Source: Streptomyces sp. NBC_00704
GTDB lineage: Bacteria; Actinomycetota; Actinomycetes; Streptomycetales; Streptomycetaceae
Reading direction: 5' to 3'
NCBI RefSeq assembly: GCF_036226605.1
Contig: NZ_CP109000.1
Span: forward strand, 1,364,001-1,428,000
Length of the DNA: 64,000 nucleotides
Shown: piece after piece, positions 55,502-63,683 of the stretch
Position numbering within the stretch: position 1 is the stretch's first letter
Layout: every line of letters starts with the position of its first letter
Translations under genes and position numbers: made by a program
Notes under the pieces: model-generated
The model's database searches: none
The model's input: only the letters and a program-made list of their open reading frames with translations
What the model was told of the DNA's origin: nothing

Positions 55502-56064
55502 GGTCTGCCTCCCGTCCCGACCCGCGTCATGATCTCGCACAGCGCCCGGTCGTCGAAGATGCGTGCGGTCGGTATGCGCACGGTGGTCCGGGTCCGGCCG
55601 GTGAGCGGATGGCCGGCGAGATTGACCCAGTAGCAGCAGTGCCGCAGGTCGAGGCGGTCGTGACCGGCCCGCAGCCACTGTTCCCGCGACCGGGGGACGA
55701 TCATCACCACGAGGATCTTGTGCACCGAGACGGGGGTGCGGGCGAGCTTGCGCAGATGGTCGTTGTCGAGGGTGAAGGAGAAGAAGCGGCCCGGCGGGTC
55801 GGGGCGCACCTGGTAGGTGGCCTTGAGCTGCACCTTGATGGTGACCTCGTCGTCGACGGTGTGGCCGGGCGCGCTGTGGCTGACGTGCCAGTCGATGCCG
55901 TTGTCCGGGAAGGGCTGGGACAGCGAGCAGCCCGCGGCGGCCGCGACGGCGTGCAGATAGCCCACCTGCAGCGTCTCCATGCAGGCGGTGGTGGCGAGCG
56001 TGCCGCGGTGAACGTCCGCGCGTTCAGGCAGCAGCCCGCCCCGCTCGGGCTGCGCAATCGCCAT
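55498..56064 (-). CDS. DUF4365-type protein with PD-(D/E)xK-like motif
   Basis: A 188-residue protein of the DUF4365 type. Glu30 in the first helix, Asp58 in GIDWHVSH, and Gln79-x-Lys81 in IKVQLKATY have the order and spacing of an Mrr-like PD-(D/E)xK nuclease core; the rest alternates strands and helices (RFFSFTLDNDHLRKLAR; KILVVMIVP). The ATG has GGGAAGG upstream; a longer frame to 56265 is not needed. It is coupled to the downstream unknown gene and divergent from a DnaQ-like exonuclease. Nuclease activity is inferred, not established. Confidence 0.87.
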   Translation of the reverse strand: MAIAQPERGGLLPERADVHRGTLATTACMETLQVGYLHAVAAAAGCSLSQPFPDNGIDWHVSHSAPGHTVDDEVTIKVQLKATYQVRPDPPGRFFSFTLDNDHLRKLARTPVSVHKILVVMIVPRSREQWLRAGHDRLDLRHCCYWVNLAGHPLTGRTRTTVRIPTARIFDDRALCEIMTRVGTGGRP

Positions 56065-56231
56065 GGCCAACAGCCTTCCCACCGGAGCCGGTCCTCGGGA
56101 CGGGCCGCTGAACTGCAAAGACCCGTACTCGTGTTGTGTCCTTCCGGCGTACGGCGCAAACAGCCCGGGTATCACCAAAGCGGCAGAAGACGGTGCGTCA
56201 GCTGCCATGGCTGACCGAGGGGTTGAGTGGG

Positions 56232-56957
56232 ATGGCGAACTGGTACGAGGGGCCACTGGCCGCATTTGACACGGAGACGACGGGCGTCGACGTGGAGACC
56301 GACCGCATCGTGTCGGCCGCCCTCGTCGTCCAGGACGCGCCGGGAGGGAGGCCGCGGGTGAGCCGGTGGCTGGTGAACCCGGGCGTCCCGGTGCCCGCCG
56401 GGGCGACGGAGGTGCACGGGCTGACCGACGACCACCTTCAGCGCAACGGGCGCTGGCCGTCGCCGGTGATGTTCGAGATAGCCGAGCTGCTCGCCGAACA
56501 GGCGGCGGCCGGACGGCCGTTGGTGGTCATGAACGCGCCGTTCGACCTGACGCTGCTCGACCGCGAGCTGCGCAGGCACCGCGCCTCGTCGCTGGGCGCC
56601 TGGCTGGACGCGACGCCGCTGCGGGTGCTGGACCCCCGGGTGCTGGACAAGCATCTGGACCGCTACCGCAAGGGCCGGCGCACGCTCACCGACCTGTGCG
56701 CGCACTACGAGGTGACGCTGGCGGAGGCGCACGACGCGGCGGCGGACGCGCTGGCCGCGCTGGAGGTCGTCCGGGCGCTGGGCCGCCGGTTCGCGACGCG
56801 GCTGGAGCGGCTGTCCCCGGCCGAGCTGCACACCCTGCAGACGACCTGGCACGCGGCGCAGGCGCGGGGGCTCCAGGCGTGGTTCGCCCGCAGCGGCACC
56901 CCGGAGACGGTGGACACGTCGTGGCCCCTGCGGCCGGAGATGCCTGCGGCCGCCTAG
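56232..56957 (+). CDS. DnaQ-like 3'-5' exonuclease (DEDDh)
   Basis: A 241-residue exonuclease of the DnaQ/PolC epsilon type. The active-site residues are all visible: Asp and Glu in AFDTETTG, Asp in NAPFDLTLLDREL, and His/Asp in EAHDAAADALAALEV; HGLTDD is the usual intermediate motif. No polymerase domain is fused, so it acts alone or as an accessory. The ATG is preceded by GAGGGG at 9 bases; the longer frame from 56136 lacks support. It is divergent from the DUF4365 gene. Confidence 0.94.
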   Translation: MANWYEGPLAAFDTETTGVDVETDRIVSAALVVQDAPGGRPRVSRWLVNPGVPVPAGATEVHGLTDDHLQRNGRWPSPVMFEIAELLAEQAAAGRPLVVMNAPFDLTLLDRELRRHRASSLGAWLDATPLRVLDPRVLDKHLDRYRKGRRTLTDLCAHYEVTLAEAHDAAADALAALEVVRALGRRFATRLERLSPAELHTLQTTWHAAQARGLQAWFARSGTPETVDTSWPLRPEMPAAA

Positions 56958-57056
56958 GAAGCCGGGACGTCCGGGACGTCCGCGAGGCAGACCAGGACGG
57001 CGACGTTCGGGGCGCGAGACAGGACGTCCGGGGCGGCTGCCCGCGGACACGAAAAA

Positions 57057-57080
57057 GCCGGTCCGCTGACGCGGACCGGC
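57057..57080 (-). terminator. Intrinsic terminator of the tRNA-Val gene
   Basis: A perfect 10-bp stem (57057-57066 with 57071-57080) with loop TGAC is followed on the minus strand by TTTTTC, a classical U tract. It starts about 10 bases beyond the tRNA 3' end. Confidence 0.9.
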
Positions 57081-57089
57081 CTCTCCCGG

Positions 57090-57161
57090 TGGGCGATACT
57101 GGGTTCGAACCAGTGACCTCTTCGGTGTGAACGAAGCGCTCTCCCACTGAGCTAATCGCCC
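57090..57161 (-). tRNA. tRNA-Val (anticodon CAC)
   Basis: On the minus strand a 72-base cloverleaf: acceptor GGGCGAT/ATCGCCC, D arm GCTC/GAGC, anticodon stem CTTCG/CGAAG around loop TTCACAC (anticodon CAC), a 5-base variable loop AGGTC, and T arm ACTGG/CCAGT around TTCGAAC. The discriminator is A. The following bases read CCG, so CCA is not encoded. The anticodon reads GUG, a common valine codon in GC-rich genomes. A U-tract terminator follows. Confidence 0.97.
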
Positions 57162-57200
57162 GGGAACGCACTGAACCATACAGGGCTCCGCGCGCTTCCT

Positions 57201-57647
57201 TCAAACCGCTTCCAGGTACGCGGCGAGACCGCGCCGCCCGGCGCGCATCATCAGCCGATGGTTCAGGCGGAACAGCGGCCGCCCCGGCACGGCGAACCGC
57301 CTCAGCAGCGGTTTGTCCACGCGGACGGCCTGCTCGTAGCGGGCGACGGCGCCGGGGCCGTCGGCGGTGACCGTCCAGCGCGCCCAGCCGTCGAGCTCGC
57401 CCGACAGCGCGATCTCCAGGACCCGGGCGGCCGGATCGCTCCGCACCGCGCGCACGGTGAAGGTCAGGTCGTACGGGAGGGCGGAGCGGACCCGGACGAC
57501 GCCGGTCGTGTCGTCGACCCGGCCCACCTCGCGCACCTGCGGCCACCAGCGCGGGTAGTCCTCGGCCCGGCCCAGCGCCTCGTACACGCGGTCGGGCGGC
57601 GCGGGCAGGGCCCATCGGCTGTGGAAGCGGTAACGGGTCCAGTCCAT
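57201..57647 (-). CDS. SRPBCC (START-like) family protein
   Basis: A 148-residue protein with the START-like pattern: beta strand RYRFHSRWALPAPPDRVYEAL, helix AEDYPRWWPQV, then strands around REVGRVDDTTGVVRVRSALPY, TFTVRAVRSD and RVLEIALSGELDGWARWTV, and a long C-terminal helix. This fold makes a hydrophobic ligand pocket. The ligand is unknown. The ATG giving MDWTRYRFH is the most upstream start that keeps the domain; longer frames run into the divergent gene. It lies just upstream of the tRNA-Val gene on the same strand. Confidence 0.88.
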   Translation of the reverse strand: MDWTRYRFHSRWALPAPPDRVYEALGRAEDYPRWWPQVREVGRVDDTTGVVRVRSALPYDLTFTVRAVRSDPAARVLEIALSGELDGWARWTVTADGPGAVARYEQAVRVDKPLLRRFAVPGRPLFRLNHRLMMRAGRRGLAAYLEAV

Positions 57648-57747
57648 GGGCTGAGTGTGCCCGCGCACGGCCCTGCCAGTGCGGATGAGTACGGTCTGAG
57701 TACGCGCGCTCATGCCCAGGGTCGTGACGCGAACCACACTCCCAGGC

Positions 57748-60135
57748 ATGACGCATTTTCCGCCCCCGGCCGAGGAGCTGCGGCTCCTCGACACCGAGCT
57801 GCGCCAACTGGAGCTCCGCCGGGCCCAGTTGCTGGCCCGCCGCGCCTGGCTGGTCGCCGCCCTTCAGCAGGCGGCGGCGCCGGTCGCGCCGGGATGGCCG
57901 AGCCGGTCCGCGCCCGCGGTCCCGGCCCGCCGCCCGGAGGCCACCGCACCCGGTGTGCAGAACGTCCTCCTCCTGCTCGGCGGGGTCCTGCTCACCGTCG
58001 CGGCGATGGTGTTCACGCTGGTCAGCTGGGGCCACCTCGGGATCGCCGGACGCAGCGCGGTCCTGGGCGCGGTCACGCTCGCGGTGCTCGGCGCGCCCGT
58101 GGCGCTGCTGCGGCGGGGGCTGCGTTCGACCGCCGAGTCGCTCGCGGGCCTCGGTCTCGCGCTGACGGTGCTCGACGCGTACGCCCTGTACGAGGTCGCG
58201 TTCGGCGCGGCGGACGGCACGGCGTACGCGGCGGGGGCGTCGGCGGCGCTGGCGGCGGTCTGGGCGGCGTACGGCACGGCCCTCGCCGCGCTGCCGGGCC
58301 CGGCCGCCCCGCGGCTGCCCCGCCCGGCCGCCCTGACGGTGGCCCAGCTCGTGCTGCCGCTCTGGGCGGTCGCGGCCGGGGGCGGGTCGCACTCGGTCAC
58401 GGCGGCGGTGCTGCTGACGGCCGCGTTCGACGCGGCGGTCGCGCTGCGGGTCACCTGGCGGCCGGTGCGCACGGTCGCGCTGGTGTGCGCGTGCGCCGCC
58501 GGCGGCTGGGGCGCCCTGGCGGCGGCCGGACTGTCGCTCGCGGCGGACGGCCCCGGTGCGGCGGGCCGCGCGGCGGCGCTCCTCGTCCTCGCCGCGGCGA
58601 TCTCCCTGGGCGCGGCCCGGTTCGCCCCCGGCCCGGCGTTCGCGACGGGCCCGACGCTGGCCGGCGCGCTGTGCGCGGTCGCCGCCGCGGGCGGCGTCCT
58701 GCGGGCGTGGACGCCGGGCGACTGGACCGTGCCCGGGTATCTGGCGTGCGGGATCGCCCTGTTGGCCGCCGTCCGGGGCCCGGAGGAGGTGCGCCGGGGT
58801 GTCGCCTGGGCCTCGGGTCTGGTCCAGGCGGGGGCGGTGCTGTGGGCCGCGCCGGCCGTCGGCGTCACCCTGCTGGGTTCCGCGGCCTGGCTGGGGCGCG
58901 TCTGGTCCGGTGCCCCGGCCGACGCCCGTGCCGCGGTGACCATGGACGCGTCCTGGCCGCCGTACGCGGTCACCGCTCCCCTGCTCCTCGCCGCCGTCGC
59001 GGTGGTCCTGGCGACGGCGGTCCGGGACGGCGAGTGGCGCGCCCAGGCCCGGACCGCCTCGCTCGGGCTGCTCCTCGCGGCGCTGATCGTCGTCCCCACG
59101 GCTCTCGAACTTCCCTACGCGGTGGGCCTGTTCGTGCTGGGCGCCACGGTCGCCGCGCTGCTGGCGTCGGCGGCGCGGACGACGGTGGGCCCGTGGGCGA
59201 TCGCCGCGTCCGCCCTGCTCGTCTCGCTCGCACTCGCCCTGCTCTCCCTGGCCGCGCAGGCGGCGACGCCGACCGTGCTCGCGACGCTGACCGCGTTGTT
59301 CGCGGGGGCCGCGTGGCGCGGCCGTGCGGCGGCCGTGTCCGCCGGGGCGTCCCTGGGCTGGGCGACGGCCCTGGCCGTGGCCGTGGGCGCCGCGTCCGGC
59401 TGGCGGCCGGAGCACATCGCCCTGCTGGTGCTCGTGGTCCCCGCGGCGGCGGCGCTGGTCGCGTGGCGCACCGCCGACCCGGTGACGACCGTCGTGGTGG
59501 AGGTCGTCGGCGCGGGGGCCACCGTGGCCGCCGTCGGGCTCGCGGTGTCCGACCCGCCGCTGCTGGCCCTGGTGCTGGCCATGTGCGCGGTCGTCGCCGC
59601 GGCCACGGCCGTGCGCCCGGACCGGCGTCGCGTCGGCTACGCGGCCGCCGTCCTGTCCGTGCTGGCGTCCTGGGTGCGGCTGGCGTCCTGGCAGGTGGGC
59701 GTCACGGAGGCGTACACCCTGGTGGCGACGGTCCCGGCGCTGTTCGTCGGGATGACGCGCCGGCGCCGGGACCCGGAGGCCTCCTCCTGGACCGCGTACG
59801 GCCCCGGTCTCGCGGCGACGCTGGTGCCGAGCCTGGCCGCGGCCTGGAGCGACCAGGGCTGGATCCGCCCCCTGCTGCTGGGCGCGTCCGCTCTGCTGCT
59901 GACCCTGTTGGGCGCCCGGCACCGCCTACAGGCCCCGCTGGTGCTGGGCGGCTCGGTCCTCACCCTGGACGCGCTGCACGAACTCGCCCCCTATCTGGTC
60001 CAGGTGAGCGACGCGCTGCCGCGCTGGGCGCCGCCCGCACTCGCCGGCCTGCTGCTGCTTGTCCTCGGGGCGACGTACGAGCGGCGGCTGCGGGACGTCC
60101 GGCGGGTGCGGGATGTGCTGGGCCGGATGCATTAG
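57748..60135 (+). CDS. Very large polytopic membrane protein (SCO7613-like)
   Basis: A 795-residue Ala/Leu/Val-rich protein that is almost entirely membrane helices (more than twenty by eye), with a soluble N-terminal helical part (about 1-75, EELRLLDTELRQLELRRAQLL). The first helix is around VQNVLLLLGGVLLTVAAMVFTLVSWG. This fits the Streptomyces 'SCO7613 C-terminal domain' membrane family, a name from memory. No transporter motif is identified. The ATG at 57748 was preferred because MTHFPPPAEEL leads directly into the helix; a longer frame starts at 57712. Confidence 0.88.
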   Translation: MTHFPPPAEELRLLDTELRQLELRRAQLLARRAWLVAALQQAAAPVAPGWPSRSAPAVPARRPEATAPGVQNVLLLLGGVLLTVAAMVFTLVSWGHLGIAGRSAVLGAVTLAVLGAPVALLRRGLRSTAESLAGLGLALTVLDAYALYEVAFGAADGTAYAAGASAALAAVWAAYGTALAALPGPAAPRLPRPAALTVAQLVLPLWAVAAGGGSHSVTAAVLLTAAFDAAVALRVTWRPVRTVALVCACAAGGWGALAAAGLSLAADGPGAAGRAAALLVLAAAISLGAARFAPGPAFATGPTLAGALCAVAAAGGVLRAWTPGDWTVPGYLACGIALLAAVRGPEEVRRGVAWASGLVQAGAVLWAAPAVGVTLLGSAAWLGRVWSGAPADARAAVTMDASWPPYAVTAPLLLAAVAVVLATAVRDGEWRAQARTASLGLLLAALIVVPTALELPYAVGLFVLGATVAALLASAARTTVGPWAIAASALLVSLALALLSLAAQAATPTVLATLTALFAGAAWRGRAAAVSAGASLGWATALAVAVGAASGWRPEHIALLVLVVPAAAALVAWRTADPVTTVVVEVVGAGATVAAVGLAVSDPPLLALVLAMCAVVAAATAVRPDRRRVGYAAAVLSVLASWVRLASWQVGVTEAYTLVATVPALFVGMTRRRRDPEASSWTAYGPGLAATLVPSLAAAWSDQGWIRPLLLGASALLLTLLGARHRLQAPLVLGGSVLTLDALHELAPYLVQVSDALPRWAPPALAGLLLLVLGATYERRLRDVRRVRDVLGRMH

Positions 60136-60228
60136 GGCCTGCCGTCCGGACGGCACGCGGGGCTTCGGCGGGATCCGCCGGCGCCGCGTCCGCGCGGGGT
60201 GGTCCGGACGACAGGCCTCGGGCGGCTC

Positions 60229-62967
60229 CTAGGGCATCTTGTCGCCGAGCAGCGCCAGGTTCTCGATGGCGGCGAGGCCGTAGAGGGCGGTGTCGTTGGT
60301 CGCGACCCAGGCGGCCTCGCTGCCCGCGACCAGGGTGGCGGGACCGCTGAGCGGCTCCGTCTTCCACGGCGAGGACTCGGTGTAGCCGTCGGAACCGTAG
60401 AACTTCGCCCATGCCCGCTTGGCGAGCGCCGCGTCGCCGGTCTGGACGGCTGCGTAGGCGTCGAGGCGCGAGTGGCCCTGGAAGAGCAGCAGGGTGCCGA
60501 AGTTGGAGCCGTAGCGTGCCGTCTGCTCCGCCTTGGTGGCGTTGAAGTAGCGGCAGTAGTCGAAGTAGGCCTCGTTGAACTTCGGCATGTCGACCAGGTG
60601 GATCAGCTCGGCGCACAGCTCGTTGAGGCCGAAGACGGCCGACAGGTGCGAGACCTCGACCTTGGGCTTGTCGGCGACGGCGAACCGGCCGGTGTCCAGG
60701 TCGTAGAGGCCGCTGCCCTGGACGAAGCCGTTGGGCTGGGCGGCGATCGTCTCCATGGTCGACAGCACGCGCGCCCTGGCCTTCTCCCACTTGGGGCCCT
60801 TGCGTTCCCACTCGGTGAGCCAGGCGGACACGAGCCCGCTCCAGTCGGTGCCGAAGCCGATCGACAGGGCGTGCCGGTCGGGGGTGTAGGGCTCGGTGCG
60901 GATCTTGCGCAGCGGGTCCAGGGCGAGGAACGTCTCGTCGGAGTCGACGTTGGCGTGCATGAGGTCGCCGACGCGTTCGTCGGCGGTGAGGAAGTAGTAG
61001 TAGCGGCGGTAGGTGGTGTTGGCGATGCGCTGCTGCTTGGCGCTGTCGGCGTAGTGCTGGACGCCGTGCCGGGTGCCCAGGCCCGCCCACTGGCCGAGGT
61101 GGTAGACGTCGACCTCCCCGGTGTGCCGGGTCATCGACTCGGCGAAGCGGAAGATGTCCGCGCGGCCGGACCGCAGGTAGGCCATCCAGAGCCAGATGTC
61201 CGGCGAGAGCTCGGAGTTGTCCCAGGCGTAGCCGCCGATGTCGTACCGCCACTGGTGCCGGACGGCGTCGTAGGTGTGCATGATGTCGCCGTAGTCCCAG
61301 AAGCCGTACCAGCGGCGCTGCTCCACCTGTCCCTTGTAGTAGGTGAAGAGGAAGTCGAGGTGGTCCTCGATCTTCGCCTTGGCGGGGGTGGAGCGGTCCG
61401 GCTCGGAGTACAGGCCGGGGCCGAAGACCTCGGCCTTGATGAGCTGCTTGGGCGGGGCCGCGAGCTGCGGCAGCACCCGGACGGCCTCGACCTGTTCGGC
61501 GAGCTTCTCGGGCGTCGGCGTCGACGCGTTGGCCCAGAAGAGGAGTTCGGAGGTACGGGCGATGCCGTAGGGGGTGCCGAAGCCGGGCTCGTAGTCCTCG
61601 TAGGTGATGTTGAGGCCTTCGAGCTGTTCGGGGAAGGTGTCCTGGCCCATGCCGTCGTGGTAGAAGCGCAGGTCCATGGGCTGCGCCTCGGGCGACCAGA
61701 GCCAGAGGGTGACCTCGGCGGCGTCGGTCTGGGCGTCGCGGATGTCGAGCTGGGCGGGGTGCTTCTCCCAGAAGTCCCGCAGGCCGAAGGAGAACCCGCC
61801 GCTCGCGCCGCCGACGTAGCCGAAGCCGGAGGCCCGCCTGCCGCCGCCGCCGGCGCCGACCCAGCCGTGGCCCTTCTTGGTGCGCTTGCGCAGGGTGAAG
61901 CCGTCGGCGGAGAGCTGGGAGAGGGTGTAGTCGCCCCACTCGGGGATGTACTGGAGGCGGGTGGTGACCCGCTGGTCCCAGGTGGCGGGGTCGGGCAGCT
62001 TCTGGCCCGCGTACTGGGCGGCCTGCACCGCCGCTCCGGGGTCGCGCCGCAGTCCGGTGATGCCCTTGACGGCCTCGCGCAGCAGGCCGGTGCCCTCGCC
62101 GCCGATGCGGACGTGGCGGTCGTAGGACTCGTCGCGCATCGGAACGGTGAAGCGGACGCCGAGGCCCCGGATGAAGTCGCCGCTCGCCTTGCCGGGCTCC
62201 TGCTTCCCGTCGTAGGTGATGGTGTGCACCATGCGGAAGGAGTCGGCGCCCGCGTAGAAGTAGAGGCGGATGGAGAACGGCAGCCAACTGCGGCCGCCCC
62301 TGCGGTGCTTGCCGTCGATGCGGACGACCGCGCGGACCGGGCCCGACTGCTCGACGGTGACGCCGTCGACGGCCCCGTCGAAGCGCTCGGTCCGGACGGC
62401 GCCCTGGTCCTCGTCCTCGATCTCGGGCTGGCGGATCAGCACCAGACGGCCGTTCTTGGCGATCTCGGTGGAGCCACGGGTGACGGACTTGACGAGGGTC
62501 GTCCCGGACGTGCCGATCTTCGCGGTGATGACGCCCGTCGACACGTCGATGGTGCCGCCGCGCCTGACGACGGTGACCTTCTGGGCGGGGGCGGCCGGTG
62601 CGCCGGCGGCGAGGGTGAGCTTGCCGGTCCCCGAACTCACGGCGTGGGCGGTCCACTTGAGGGAGCCGTCGGGCCAGTGGGCGAGCGGCCAGGACTGGAC
62701 GGGGACGTCCTTGCCGTCGGCGTCGGTCAGCGCGAACGTCTGGTCCTCGCGGTAGGCGCCCATGGGCCAGGGCACGCCGAGCGTGGAGCCGGGGGCGGCG
62801 CCGAGGCCGCCGTCCTCCAGCCAGTCGAGGGTGACGGGGTCGGTGTCCGCCGCCGCGGCTCTCGGCGCGGCCTCGGCGTCCTTGGCTCCTAGGGCCCAGC
62901 TGAACTGTGCGGCGGCGCCGGCGACGGCCGCCGCCTTGAGCAGGGACCTGCGGGGGATGGGAGACAT
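60229..62967 (-). CDS. Tat-exported PcRGLX/YetA-type exo-rhamnogalacturonan lyase-like protein
   Basis: A 912-residue secreted protein. The N-terminus MSPIPRRSLLKAAAVAGAA has a twin-arginine motif (RRSLLK) and hydrophobic core, so export folded by Tat is expected. The rest matches the PcRGLX three-domain plan: an N-terminal beta sandwich (about 45-130), a large beta domain (SWLPFSIRLYFYAG, LWLWSPEAQPMDLRFYHDG) and a C-terminal helical toroid (WYGFWDYGDIMHTY, YHLGQWAG). Family members cleave rhamnogalacturonan-type backbones. Next to YesL-like and ABC permease genes this suggests pectin use; the precise substrate is inferred. Confidence 0.88.
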   Translation of the reverse strand: MSPIPRRSLLKAAAVAGAAAQFSWALGAKDAEAAPRAAAADTDPVTLDWLEDGGLGAAPGSTLGVPWPMGAYREDQTFALTDADGKDVPVQSWPLAHWPDGSLKWTAHAVSSGTGKLTLAAGAPAAPAQKVTVVRRGGTIDVSTGVITAKIGTSGTTLVKSVTRGSTEIAKNGRLVLIRQPEIEDEDQGAVRTERFDGAVDGVTVEQSGPVRAVVRIDGKHRRGGRSWLPFSIRLYFYAGADSFRMVHTITYDGKQEPGKASGDFIRGLGVRFTVPMRDESYDRHVRIGGEGTGLLREAVKGITGLRRDPGAAVQAAQYAGQKLPDPATWDQRVTTRLQYIPEWGDYTLSQLSADGFTLRKRTKKGHGWVGAGGGGRRASGFGYVGGASGGFSFGLRDFWEKHPAQLDIRDAQTDAAEVTLWLWSPEAQPMDLRFYHDGMGQDTFPEQLEGLNITYEDYEPGFGTPYGIARTSELLFWANASTPTPEKLAEQVEAVRVLPQLAAPPKQLIKAEVFGPGLYSEPDRSTPAKAKIEDHLDFLFTYYKGQVEQRRWYGFWDYGDIMHTYDAVRHQWRYDIGGYAWDNSELSPDIWLWMAYLRSGRADIFRFAESMTRHTGEVDVYHLGQWAGLGTRHGVQHYADSAKQQRIANTTYRRYYYFLTADERVGDLMHANVDSDETFLALDPLRKIRTEPYTPDRHALSIGFGTDWSGLVSAWLTEWERKGPKWEKARARVLSTMETIAAQPNGFVQGSGLYDLDTGRFAVADKPKVEVSHLSAVFGLNELCAELIHLVDMPKFNEAYFDYCRYFNATKAEQTARYGSNFGTLLLFQGHSRLDAYAAVQTGDAALAKRAWAKFYGSDGYTESSPWKTEPLSGPATLVAGSEAAWVATNDTALYGLAAIENLALLGDKMP

Positions 62968-63073
62968 GGGATGCAGCCTTCCTTTCCGTGCGGCGTGCGC
63001 AACGGGATGGTCAGGGGCATGACAGATCGAGGTACGGCGCCCGGAGCGCCGTCCCTGGAACGGGTCGCCGCCG

Positions 63074-63673
63074 TCAGGGGTGCGGGCGGCGCACCTCGAC
63101 GGCGACGGCCGCCGCGACGGCGGCCCCCAGCGCGGGGACCGCCAGCGGCGGGAGGAACCAGGCGGACACGGCGACGACGGCCGGCCCGCAGACGATCAGG
63201 AAGGACCCGGCGGGATCGCGCACGGTGCGCCGTCCGGCGTCCGCGAGCAGCGCCCGCCAGCGGGCGCCGGGCGTCCAGACGGCGGCCGCCCGCAGCAGCG
63301 CCACGGCGAGCCCGATCAGCGCGAAGACGCCCACCGCCCCGACGAACCGCCCGCCGGGAAGCCCAGCCCGCGAAGCCAGGACGTCCAACGTCACCGCGGC
63401 GGCCGCCGCCCAGCCGGCGAGCCCCACGGCCCACCCGCCGCGCACGGCCGACCGGAAGTCCGCGGCGAATTCCCGCAGGCCGCCGTCCGTGTGACTCGTA
63501 CGGCGGCGCAGATGCCGGGCCCCGGCGGCGAGGGCCGCGGGATAGGTGACGACGCCGAGGCAGGCGACCGCCGTCCACACCCCGGTGAGCAGACACTCGG
63601 CGAAGACCGCGAACCGCTCGCCGAACACCGACTCCCCGCGTGCGGAGCGGGCCTTCACCCGTGCTTGCGCCAT
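63074..63673 (-). CDS. YesL-like (DUF624) membrane protein
   Basis: A 199-residue protein with about five membrane helices (around residues 30-50, 80-98, 112-128, 155-170, 175-192). It begins with a polar stretch and contains the DUF624-like start ECLLTGVWTAVACLGVVTYPA. YesL-type proteins sit in rhamnogalacturonan-use operons beside sugar ABC transporters, and here it lies between such a permease (10 bases upstream) and a PcRGLX-like lyase. Its molecular function is unknown. Confidence 0.83.
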   Translation of the reverse strand: MAQARVKARSARGESVFGERFAVFAECLLTGVWTAVACLGVVTYPAALAAGARHLRRRTSHTDGGLREFAADFRSAVRGGWAVGLAGWAAAAAVTLDVLASRAGLPGGRFVGAVGVFALIGLAVALLRAAAVWTPGARWRALLADAGRRTVRDPAGSFLIVCGPAVVAVSAWFLPPLAVPALGAAVAAAVAVEVRRPHP

Positions 63674-63683
63674 GGTGACCGCC

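Noticed and set aside
56686..59922. Minus-strand open frame of 1078 codons
   Set aside because: Antisense to the exonuclease and the large membrane protein genes; composition is low-complexity Arg/Gly/Gln and it crosses the tRNA gene.
57258..60350. Plus-strand open frame of 1030 codons
   Set aside because: Out-of-frame shadow of the membrane protein gene at 57748-60135; repetitive Gly/Arg/Ala without domains.
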